A DNA stretch of 64,000 nucleotides from Bettongia penicillata ogilbyi (Eukaryota > Chordata > Mammalia > Diprotodontia > Potoroidae), in the NCBI GenBank assembly GCA_023548195.1, contig JAJHZJ010000043.1, positions 558,001 through 622,000 on the forward strand. Direction: 5' to 3'. Of the stretch, positions 36,201 to 48,200 are shown piece after piece. The notes under the pieces are model-generated. The model was not told the origin of the DNA. It was given only the letters and a program-made list of their open reading frames with translations, and did not search any database. A program made the position numbers and the translations under genes. The first letter of the stretch is position 1. The number at the start of each line of letters is the position of its first letter.

Positions 36201-39200
36201 GATGACAAGATCTCCACAGGTCAAGGTGAAGGTAGGCACTGTGTCTCAGGTGTGCTCAAGCAGCTGAAGGCAGAAGATTGGAATGTTGTGTGAGTGACAC
36301 AGAGGGATGGTTCTGGGGCTCCTCCCCTGTGGTTTATGGACACCTATGGGGCCACAGAGCGATGTATTCTAGAGTCCTTCCCCTTTGGTGTATCAGTAGG
36401 GATTTTGGGGTGGACAGGACAAATGCACTTAACAGCTCATTGAGCTAGACTATAACTTGCTAGGACAGCCCCACAGCCAGAGTCTGTGTAAGGGCTAGGG
36501 CCTGGCCCCAGGCCTTGGCTCCTCAGCCAACTGGCTGATTCTCTGGCAGTTCTCCCTGATGTCTCACACCCTCTGCAAGCCAGTGTGGACTCCACCTTTC
36601 GGCTTGGAGATTCTGGACTTCACTGGGGCTCCCACATCAATGTCCTCGTCCCTTCCCAGCAGCTCTTCCACACTCCCACTAGAACCCTTCCGGGTAATAA
36701 GTGAGTGCAGCCAATCCGCTGACTTGGCCTTTCACATAAGACTTAAATCCACTGTTTCCAGGTCTTCACTGTTATGGCATGGTCTGCTATGGGCCTTTCC
36801 CTTGGCAAGACGTGTGCCTGGTGGTGGCCTCAGAGTTTGTTTACAGTCAGAGATGTTTACATTTGAGTGACTTTGTGAGTATGATTCCAATTTGCTTCTC
36901 AGAACAACTGGATTCAGGTCCCCCCAGGCCCTCAGGGTTCCTGGCTTCCCATGTTCTGTTACCTTTGCCAGTCTGGGGGGTATGAAACCATGGAACTGTT
37001 TTTATACCAGTTATGGAGCACTCTTTAACTTCGTGGTTAGTAGCAGCCATATGTTTTCTTTTGAAAACTCCCTTGTTGTGCCCTTTCAGCCACTTTCCTC
37101 TTATTTCTTTCGTAGTTTCTATCAGTTTTCTATGTCTTGGAGATCTGATCTTTCTCAGGCAGGTTTACTCTGATGGCTTTTTTTTACCTGGTACCTTAGC
37201 TCTCTTTATTTGTGCTGCATTGATTTTGTTTGTGCTGAAGGCTTCTCCTTTGGGGTAATATGTTTATTTGTCAGTAAGTACAAGTCATATAGCTGCTGTC
37301 TGGTGGGGGAAATCTGAAGCAGGATTAGAACTTGGGACTTCCCAACTCTACGTGCAGCACTGCACTCCCTAGAGGATGGGGTGGCTGTGAAAGAAATTGT
37401 AGAGGTCATGTAGGTAGAGATTGGGAAACTCAGTGACTATGGGGGGCGAGGGGTTTGAGGGAGCCACAGTGCTGTCTACAAAAGCTGGAAGATGAGGAGG
37501 AAAGATGGAACACTGAGAGGCCCTTTTTGCAGGTGTCTTGGTAAAATGCAGAGCTGGAGGAAGGAGCCTGTGTAGATCTCTCTGGTTAGATGTAGGGAGA
37601 AGGAAGGAGCTTGCCATTTCCCCCATGGTCTTGGTGTCAAGGCACACCAGTGCACCAGGGAAGAGAAGCTAGTCAAATGAATGAGAGCCCTAGCTGCCGC
37701 TAAGAGGCAGATGGGGCCTCAGAGGCATCTTTGAGACCTATAGATGAGAACTACAACTGGTCTGGAAGCCATAGGGTTTGCAAGGCTGTTGTCCAATGTA
37801 TCACTGGTGGGATGCCCTGTGAGCTGACCCTCTGTGATTCTGGAAATTCCCTTAGAGGAAGACAACAGGCAGAAACAGACCCCTGCCTTCTGGGCTCTCT
37901 CAGCCCAGTCTGCCTTGACTTGCCTGAGTGATGGTTTTCTTCCTTTAAGGAAGGAAGGAAGAGGAAAATGTGTGTTCTGAATCTGCCTTTCACCAAAAGC
38001 ACCTCCCTGGAGGGGAAACAAAGGGAATGTTGTTGGGGGAAGGTTTAGAAGAGAGGAGGAATCTTCTCTGCAGAGTTGGCAGGATTGTCTGTCTACATAT
38101 TGAAGACAAATGAGTCCCTCAAGTCAGAGCAGAGGGAAGGGCTGGACCCTTTGAGAGTGGGTAGAGGGGGAGCGAGCCAAGGAGTCTGAGCACTGGTCAG
38201 TCAGCTGGGAAGAGTGTTGTGGACAGTCCTGCTGGGGGAGGGTGAGAGTTTTAAGAAATACTCAGAATGACTGGGCCCATGGATGTTTCTGCCCTGCAAA
38301 GATCCCCAACTCTGCTCCCTGTTTCTGAACATCTCCGTGCTAAGGTGACCTTTCTTGTCGACAAGCCCAGCCCATGATGCTTTCCATCAAATTCCACTTC
38401 AGAGAGTTTTCCCAATTGCCTTTCATTTTTTCTAGAGGAGGAAAACCTGTTGATTCCCTTAATGGAACTCAGCCTTGCCATGAGAGAACCCAAGAAGAGC
38501 CACCTCAGAAAAAGTTACCAGGTACCAGGGAACTATCTGAGTCATGTTCTATGCCCTCATGTTGGGGGGGTTTTGGGGTTTAGTCTGTGTGCAGGACTGG
38601 GTGAGATCCTGCTGGAGGCCCCATGCATGGCAGATGAGACCCTCATGGTCTCAGGAGAGTCTCTGAGGCAGCTTGGAGAAAGGGACCCATGTCAGAGGGC
38701 TAGGCCTGGCAGACGGGGCCCACGCGGACCCCACTAGCTTCCCAAATCTGGCAGCTGGGCATGTCAAGAGAAAGCCAGAAAAAAATCATGGCCTGACTTG
38801 GGCCCCCTGCTTGCATCCTTCTTGTCCAAGGAGGGTCCCCTGTCCCCACGGAGGCTCAGGAGCTGGGGGTCCCTGGGCACTCACCATGGTGTCACCTGTT
38901 TAGTGACCTTTGAGGACAAGCGGAAGGCAAATTACGAGCGAGGAAACCTGGAACTGGAGAAGAGGCGGCAGGTGCTGCTGGAGCAACAGCAGCGTGAGGT
39001 TGAGCGCAAGGCGCAGAAGGAGAAGGAGGAGCTCGAGCGCAAGCAGCGACTGCTCCAAGAGCATGAGTGGAGGCGTCGGCTGGAGCTGGAGAAGCAGAGA
39101 GAGCTGGAGAGGCAGCGGGAGGAGGAGAGGAGGAGGGACGCAGAGAGACGGGAGGTAATGGGCCCAGGGCCGCACGGGGGCTTCCTCCCTCTGGGGCTTG

Positions 39201-42200
39201 GCTGCTGGCGGTACTTTGGTGCTTTCCCTCTGGTGATGGAGCTGATCGGTGCCCAGGAACTGACTGCCTTTTGCCTTGTTCTGCATGCCTAGTGCTTGGC
39301 ACACAGTAAGCGCTTAATAGATTTTGATCAACTGACTGATTGACTAATAGGGACAACGAAGTTGTGAGTGGGAGTTCCCTTGAACCCAGAAGGTCACCGC
39401 ACATCCAAGCTGGAGGGGCCATGTTTGGCATGGCCAAGGGACTGATGCCTAGTTATAGGGAAGCTAGCTCCAGGTCACCAGAGCATGACCTTGGGGCTTG
39501 GCCATCTGGACTCAGATCCCTCTCAGTCTGTGTTTACACCCCCCACCCCGAGCCTCTGGTCCTCTTTTGTGAACTGGAAGGTTCTCCAGGTCATTTCTGC
39601 TCCATCCATTTTCCTCTTCAGCCCCTTCCACCTCCCTCAGGTTTTGGACTCCTCAGCAGAGCCTGGTCTAGGGCTTTTCATGCTGCCTTCCTGGGTGATG
39701 CCAGCTGCTAAGCATCCAGGACACAGGCTGGCTGTGGGTGGATCTTGTGTTTCTGGCTGTGATTTTCTCTCCTCCTTTTTTTTGTTGATTTAGGAAGGAA
39801 ATCCTTAGTTACAACAGGCTAAACTGGGTAATCCTAAATCAGGGTTGCTAGGCTTGTTGGGTCAGGAGCAGAGAGCCCCAGGTTCCAGGAGTGAGAGGCA
39901 GCCCCCTATTGGGCTGTCTGAGCTCTGCTTAAAGCCTTCCTGGGGGAGAAGCAGCTCATCTGCTGATCCCACCTAGGGCCACTCTCATTGATGGGAGGTT
40001 TGCTGGGCCTCTCACCTAAACTTGCCTTCCTTATTTCTGGTCCTTAGCCCTCTTCCAGCCCAGACAGCCCTTCCTATGTTTGCTGACCTCTCAGCCTAAG
40101 CCTTCTCTTGGACAAGGCTGTTTCTCAAAGCTACCTCTTAGCTGGCATCCCCTCTGCCCCGGCCCTTTTCTCTGAAGTAGGAAGCCTAGAGCCGAGGACA
40201 TCCTCAGTCTGTGTGGCCTGATCAGGGTCCCCAACCTGGTGCTGCTTGCTCCACGACTTCTAGCGGGTCTCCTGGGGTGGCTTTCTTGAGTACTTGAGAT
40301 GTCCTTACCCCAGGCTAAGTGGGTCCATCACACCAGCTGTCATCTGGGGTATCCTCTCTCCCTCAGTGCTTTGTGCTGTGTGCAGACTTCACAGGGTCCC
40401 TGGGGTGACCCCAGGAAAGCCATTGATAAAAGTAGTGAAGAGCACAGGACCGAGCATGCCTTGGGGCCTTCTAGTGGACACTTGGTCATGAGACCTTTGT
40501 CCATTCTCACCTGTATTTAAAGCTGTCTTCCAGAAATCATCATCCCTTCCTCAGAACCCAGTGTTTGTTTTCCCTTTTGGTGTCCAGAAACCTAAGATGA
40601 AGCCCTCCATCCTTCAACCTTCAGATCCTCCCTCCTCTTCCCAACCAGGTCTTTGTCATGTTTGTCTTTCTTTGCCTAAGAAGACCATGCCACCAGACAA
40701 ATGATGACATGACTTGTACTTGATTTTGTTTTGAGTGAAGAAGGACTATGCAGGTCACCAGCCTCACTTCTCCTCCGGAGCCATCTGAATCCAGTGACCT
40801 GATATTCCTCAGGATGACTGGAGATAGCCCAGGATGCACTGGGAGACCTTGGGGCCTTTAGGGCCAAGGTCTTTGCAGGTACTCACTTAGGATGAGGCAA
40901 CACCCATTCATGAATAGGACCAGGCCTTTGTAGGGGCCCAGGCAATTAGCCAGCCTTGAATGAGTGACTCTCAGCCATACCTGGGACACCTATCTAGGGA
41001 AAAGAACCATGGGCCTGCCTTTGCCTGCTGCTTATGAGGCACCCCCTGCTCGGGGAAGACTCCTCCAGCTACTTAGTTTGCAAAAGTGTGACCAAGGCAA
41101 AAGGACCTGAGAACCCTGTGTCTGGTGACTTGGAGGCCATATCTCATTCTACTGTCTCTACCCATCATCTGTCAGTAACAATTGATAATGCTAAGAAAAT
41201 ACTCATTTGGCATATTCATTAGTCCCAAATCTACTTCCTTTTGGAACTTAGAATTAGCTGCATTGGCCTCATTGAGCTATTTTTGCCTTTGAGCACTTGG
41301 GGTCCTTTGTGCATGATATCTTATGAGCTGTCAAGTGGTAATCAAGAAGGAGCCTCTTATTGAGGGTAAACTGTGGATGAGGTACAAGCATGGAATTTGG
41401 TGCACATGGAGGAGGACCAGGGCCAGGCCACCTTCTGCTAAGCCTATCTGTGTGCATTTGGATCTGGAAGAAGTTATTAAGCTACTCTCTGACCAAGTTT
41501 TGCAATCTTAGCCTCATGTTAAGCCAGTGAGCATTGATTGAGTGCTAACTGTATGCCAGGCACTGTGCTCAGCACTGGTGATACCTAAAAAGGCAAGAGG
41601 CAGTCCCTGTCCTCGAGGAGCTTCTGCTGTTGGCAGGGCCTGTCAGTTTCACCTCTGCAGCCTCCCTGGCCGACCTTACCTCTGCTTCATCTCTGGCTGA
41701 CCTCACCTCTGCTTCATCTCTGGCCGACCTCACCTCTGCAGCCTCTCTGGCCGATCTCACCTCTGCTTCATCTCTGGCCGATCTCACCTCTGCAACCTCT
41801 CTGGCCGATCTCACCTCTGCTTCATCTCTGGCCGATCTCACCTCTGCTTCATCTCTGGCCGACCTCACCTCTGCAGCCTCTCTGGCCGATCTCACCTCTG
41901 CTTCATCTCTGGCCGACCTCACCTCTGCAGCCTCTCCGGCCGACCTCACCTCTGCAGCCTCTCCGGCCGACCTCACCTCTACAGCCTCTCCGGCCGACCT
42001 CACCTCTGCAGCCTCTCCGGCCGATCTCACCTCTGCAGCCTCTCTGGCCGATCTCACCTCTGCTTCATCTCTGGCCAGTCTCACCTCTGCAGCCTCTCTG
42101 GCCGACCTCACCTCTGCAGCCTCTCTGGCCAGTCTCACCTCTGCAGCCTATCTGGCTGATTTCACCTCTACAACATCCCCAGTGTGCCCCCTTCTATCCT

Positions 42201-45200
42201 CTGACCCTTTCTCCACCCTGTTGAAGGCCCTCATTCCCTCACAGCTGCACCACTGCAATAATTCAGGGGGGTGTCTACTTGCCTCAAGTCTCTTTCCACT
42301 CCAGTCCATCTTCTAGCCACCTAAGTGATTTTCCTTTTAAAATGCAGGTTCAACCATGTCATCCTCTACTCAAAAAACTATTGGCTCCTTATCTCCCTCA
42401 GGAGCAAATATGAATTGCTCTGTTTGGTGTTCAAAGCCCATCATTTCCTGTTCCATCCTCACATTCCAGTCTTCTCACAACTCACTCCCCAATATGTACT
42501 CTTCATTCCAGTGACACTGATCTCCTGGCTATGCCTCACACTGGTATAAATTTAGGGAAGCTTTCCTTTTGAAGGCTGATTCTGGAGAAACTTTTTTCTG
42601 GTGTGGACCGACCATGATTTGAATTGCCTAAGAGGCAGTTGGTGCCAGGGTGCCAGAGCTCTGGAATGGACCTTGGCAGGCTTTTAGTCCAGTGCCTCTG
42701 TTGGCTTGAGAAGACGAAGAAGCCACTTACCATAGGGTCTTGAATTCTGAGCTGAAAGAGACTTGGGAGGAGGTGCGGAGGATGAGGGCCAGGGCAAGAA
42801 AGACTGACCCAGAGTCACACAGGCAGCAAGTGTTAGGATTGGAATTTGAACTCAACTCTTGATAGGTGCGATAATAATAGCCCCTACCTTACTAGGCTGT
42901 TGTGAGGATCCAGTGAGATCATATGTATAAAGTGCTTAGCCCAAGGCCTAGCACACAGTAGGTGGTTAATCAGTGTTTATTTCCTTCTGGACCTTACATC
43001 CACTTTACCCTGCTTCTTCTCACCTATTTCATGCCACCTTTGTATTCTTGAGCAGGTTGCTTCATCTCACTGGGTGTGTCAGGTTTCTCATCTGGATCAG
43101 AACTTCTATGAGGGCTATTTCAGCTCCAAATCCCATGATGCTAATAATACATGTTTTTACAGCCAAGGAAACTGGAGAGTTTGGGTGCCAAGGATTTCAG
43201 CCTGGGCTCCCCATGCCAATCCAGAGCTACTTTGGGTTCTGTGGACCCCTCTTCCTCGCTTTCATTTCTGTGGTGCTGTGTGGTCAGCCCTGGCATCTCT
43301 GGGGCAAAGGGCATATGGACGTTGTGGACCCTTCTAATCCAAATTGGTTCCCAGAGTGGTTGGCCCTGTGTTCAGCTCTAGGTGCCTGTTTCTCTCCAGC
43401 CCTTGCAGCACTGGCCCTGTTCAGTTGTGTCATCTCGGCCAGATGCTCAGAGTTCCTGTGATCTGCATGTTGTGATGAGTCATTTGGAGCAGCGTTTCAT
43501 GGGACGCAAGCCTGAGTTACTCTGGAGAGCTGCCCGTTCATTTCTTTCAACGGCTTGTCTACTGGGGATGGATCTCGGGCTTGATGCTGGTCTTATTTCT
43601 CTGTATGTCATGGTTGGCAGACCCTCGTTGGACTTTGGATACAAAGTTTTTTTCCTGCGATCCCACATTCTCACTTTTCTGCATTGATTTTATTCATGCA
43701 AGAGGTTCCAGTTTCAAGTAACCAGAATTATTTCTTTTCTCCTTTGATTAAGAACTTGGCCTGTTGCTGCAGACGCTTCTTGGGTGACGTCAGGGTGCCT
43801 GTCCTTTCTGGGCTCACATCGTCTGTGGGGTAGAGGGAGTCACGCCCTGTCGTCTGACAGTCACTTTCATCATCTCAGTCATTTTGTTTCTTTTCTCACA
43901 GGCTGCAAAGCAAGAACTAGAATGTCAGCGCCGACTGGAATGGGAGAGAGTGCGCCGACAGGAGCTGCTCAGTCAGAGGAACAGGGAACAGGAAGAGATT
44001 GTCCGTCTGCGAGCGAGAAAGAAGGGTCTGCACCTCGAGCTGGAAGCGCTGGTGAGAGCTGAGTGCTGGGGGCTGGGCCTCAGAGACACCCGGGCCAGGG
44101 TCAGCCTTGACCTCCAAGGCCTAAGGTCTCCTTGTACCTGGGGGAGTCTGGGCAGGCCTTGGAGGGCATTCCGGTGGAGAGTCAGGCTCAGGAATTCTGT
44201 GTCTTCCGAGGCTTCTCCTTTACTTTTCATCGATGCCTTTGGAACTGGAGGAGGGCCTCACAAGGGGGCAGCCACTCCAAAACAAGCCCTTTCCAGCCTT
44301 CACGTGACCACACTCCAGCTCCCAGCTCCAGGAAGTTTCATGAGTTGACCCTCAAGCCTGAAATGCTCTCCTTCCTCGTTGCCAATCCCTCAGTCAAGAA
44401 GCGTTTATTAAGCACCTATTATGTACCAGACACTGGGAAAAGGACTGGGAATGCAAGAACCCAAGTCTCTCCCTGCCCTGAAGGAGCTCACAGTCTAATG
44501 GGGGAGACAGCAGGCAAACAAATACATTAGAAAGCAAACTTTCTACAGGATAAATAGGAAATGATTAGCAGAGGGAAGGTTCTAGATTTGAGGACTGGAG
44601 GAAGCCTTTCTATAGGAGTTAGGATTTTAGTGGGGACCCAGTTTAGGTTGAAAGGAAACTGGAAAGGTCAATGGGCAGAGCCCAGAGATGGAGGGCCTTA
44701 TTTGAGGAGCAGCCAGGCAGAGGTTGGGGGAAGCACTGGAGCTTACATTGTGGGGAAGGGGTGTAAGAAGACTGGGAAGGTAGGAGGGGGCAGGTGATGG
44801 AGGGCTTTCAGAGAACAAGACAGCATTGTATATTTGTTCCTGGAGGCCATGGGGAGCTGGTTTACAGAGTAGATGAAGGTAGGGGTGTATGTGGCATGAT
44901 TGACTGGGGAGAGACTTGAGCAGTAGTCTGGGTATGAGGTGATACAGGAGTGGACCAGGGCAGCAACTCCAGAGGGAAAAGGGAACATATTCAAGAGATG
45001 TTGCAGCAGTGAAACAAAAGGGCCTTGGTGCCATATTTGATATGAGGGATGAGAGAGAAAGCAGTCATGGAGCCTTGGACAGGGAGTTACCCTCTGCAGT
45101 CACAGGGAAGGTTGAAAGGGGCAGAATTGGGGGGACAGAGCAGGAGCTCCAGCGTGGACAGATTGAGCTTCAGGTGTCTATTGGACAGGACACGGAGATC

Positions 45201-48200
45201 TGAGAGTTATCTGCACAGAGATGGTCATCAAATCCACAAAACTGAGGAGATCCCCCAGGGAAGTGGTGTAGACGGAGAAGAGGAGAGGAACAGGACAGAG
45301 CGCTGGGGATCATCCATGATTAGAGAGCAGAATCCAGCCAAGGAGGCTGAGAAGGAGTGGTCGGAGAGGGAGAAGGAGGAGAACCAGGAGATAGGGTGAC
45401 CAGCAGGGTCAGAGACCACAGAGAGGGAGATGAGGGGGCACAAGGCCTGAGAAAAAGCCATCAGATCCAGCTGGTCACTTTGGAGAGAGCAGTTTTAGTG
45501 GAAGGATGAGACGGAAGATTAGATTGTAGGGGGTTAAGAAGAAAGAAGGAAAGAGTGGAGGCCCCCAGTGTAGACACCTATTCTTGAGTTTAGCTACAAG
45601 GAGCAGAAGTAGGATGATAGTGGGAGTAGAAGGGTCACAGGAAAGTTTTTTCAGCATGGAGACCTGGGCATGGGAAGAAGCCAGTAGAGAGGGAGAGACT
45701 GATAATAAGGGAGAGAGGCGGGATGGCAGAGGGGCGGACCTCCTGGAGGCAGCGGGATGGCAGGGAATCTCTTGTGTGGGCTGAGGGGGCTGCCTTGGTC
45801 GGGGTGAGGCCACCTTCTCCTGGGAGACAGTGATGAGGAAGAGGCTTCCATGGCTTCTTTCGGGTCCCAGGCAAGATTTTTTCCTGATCCGCCTTTCCTT
45901 GATCCCCTCCAGCTGAGACTGTCCATGTGTTGTTTGCCTATTGTCTCTCTCCCGCCCCCTCCCCCCATTAGACTGAGTCTCTTGAGGGCCTGGCACACAG
46001 TTGGTGCTTAATAAATGCTTATTGACTGACATCAGTTGGGTCCATAACTGGCATTTTCCCATTTAACCACAAGGGGGAAGGTTCCTCATATTATTGTCCT
46101 ACCCTAATTATTGGCTCTCTTGGCCTTCGGACAGAATGGCAAACATCAGCAAATCTCAGGGAGACTGGAGGATATGAGAGAGAGAAAGCAGACTCGGCGG
46201 AGTGAGCTGGACGTCCTGGACAAGCAGTGTGAGCTGGGGGTCCTAGAGATCACGCAGCTTCAACAGCAGCTCCAGGTGATGCTTGCACCCCGCCCCCCCT
46301 TCCCCTCCTCCCCACGCTCCTGTCTTCACTCCAACCCCTGGTGCCAGGAGTGCCCCTGAAACCTCTGGAGCCTTGAGCATCGGTGGCTGCTGGCCTGAGC
46401 TCTCCCAGGCCTTGTTCTGGTCTCTGCTTCAGGCCTGGGCTGGGGGCTTTGTGGACTTTTCAGTTTTCAGGGCAGGGCTAAAGGGCTTCTTTTGAAGCAG
46501 TTGGTCAATGTTTAGAGAAAAGGAACGTCTCCGGTGAAAGGTTGCTTGCTTTTTTCTGTAAGGAATCTCAGAACCAGCTCGTCTATTTGGTGCCAGAGAA
46601 GCAGAGGTTACAGGAGAAGATTCAGCACCTGCAGCCGGACAGCTCAGCCCGTGAGTTTCCTGCCTGGTTCTCCCCAAGGCCCTGCTGGTGCCGGGCAGGG
46701 AGGGAGCAGGGACCCCCTTGGCCCGGTGCTGGCCTCTCCAGCCATACCCTTGGAGGTGCTTCTTCCAGGCTCTGCCCAAGCTCTCAGCCCCAGGCCTTGC
46801 TCTCTCAATGTAGCTCTCTTTTATTCGGTTAACAAGCATTTGTATTCTCTCTGGTTCTCCAAGTAGGAAAGCAAAGCCAAACGCTCATCAAATACAGGTG
46901 AACCAGTGCAGTGATGTGCCTATCCACTCACCCAAGGGTGCTCTTTTTGTAGCTGTGCGGTCTGTGGAGATACCTTTTCCCTGGTTCTCATTACTCTCAG
47001 GGTCTCTGTCCAGCTCCTCTGAACCTATTTTGATTGATGGGCAGCAGGGACAGTTGGTGCAGAAACCTCCTCAGGCTCTTTACTCTCTTTGGGGCTTGGG
47101 CCTGGGAGCAAGGATACTGTTGGGAGGCTGTGCTCAGCTCAGTCCCTTTGGGGCTTGGTCCCAGACTAGACCTGTGCTCTGCCCCAGGGCACTGAGTGCT
47201 GACTTCAGAATTTGTAGTCCTTGCCAGCCTGATGGTACCTCTGAATTACTTTCATTTGAATGAATGGGAACTGATTTTTTCTATGTTGTGGATGGCTGGA
47301 TTTCTTTGAGAACTGCTGGCTCATCTCTTGGTCATTTGTCAGTTGGCCTAGGCTTTTAAGCTCTTAAATTTAAATATAGTGATCTAGGAACTGTGACCGT
47401 TGTCAGAGAGAGCAGGCCACACTTTTCCCAGTTAACTTTCACTTCTGATTTGAGCTGCATTGGTTTCATTCATACGAAACCTTCTCAGTGGGATGGAAAC
47501 TATCCATTCTGTCTTCTTTTCTACCTGGGGCTTCATTGTGAACACTTTCAGCCTAGATTGGAAAGGCCCAAGGCCCCTATGCTGCCTTTTATCTCCAGTC
47601 CTGCATCTAGAAGGAGACCTCTGAGTGTTCCGGATACTGGGCTCCTCCTGCCCTCAGGAGACCTCTGCCTGGGTCCACGTGTCACCCAGCAGGGTGCCAT
47701 TCCTCAGAGAAAGGGCCCCTTCTCTCCCTCTCCCTCTTACTCTCTCTCTCTCTCTCCCCCCCTCTCTCTCCCTTCCCCCCCTCCCCACCATCAGTCCCTT
47801 TCCATGGTGCTCTCAAAGTGGGGCAGTGAAGGGAGGCCCAAGCTCTAGTCCCACCTTTGATGCTCACTAGCTGTGTGGTCCTAGATGAATCAGTAAACTT
47901 CTCTGGGCCTCAGTTTCCTCCCCTATAAAATAAGCTGATACCAACACCTGCCTCATAAGAATCAAAGAGATATGTGGAAAGTGCTTTGTTAATCTTACGG
48001 CACTATAGAATTTCCAGTTAATGTTGTTACTGATTTCCATGGCAGTGTACACGGGCTACTCAGAAGCCCAGAGTTGGGCCTGATAAGCAGGGTTTGCAGG
48101 AACACTGCCTTGGGACCCACACTGTCTGACCCAGGGTTTGTCCTGTTTTGTGGACTGTCTTTGACCTCTTTGTATCCCTGGAACATTGCACAATGTGTGG

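Larger units (their letters stand above)
39155..43901. other. ITSN2: Intron (4.7 kb) with SINE, minisatellite and L2
   Basis: Short L2 tail-like sequence is at about 39290-39345. An antisense RTE-tailed SINE (40640-40880), the 27-bp minisatellite (41651-42180), an L2 fragment (42180-42545) and a plus-strand SINE (42780-42985) follow. No cassette exon is recognised. Confidence 0.6.

Noticed and set aside
38892..39437. 181-codon open frame on the minus strand, and other long frames over the same exon
   Set aside because: These are shadows of the GC-rich ITSN2 coiled-coil exon, whose plus-strand frame matches the protein and splice sites.
41651..42180. CRISPR-like array
   Set aside because: Units are contiguous 27-mers with no unique spacers, and the genome is vertebrate.
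41630..42316. 228-codon frame through the minisatellite as a gene
   Set aside because: No ATG start, no splice support and equal openness on the other strand; it is explained by a 27-bp period without stops.
45475..46062. 195-codon open frame on the minus strand
   Set aside because: It lies in the antisense L2 and its flank; no intact reverse-transcriptase motif is read.
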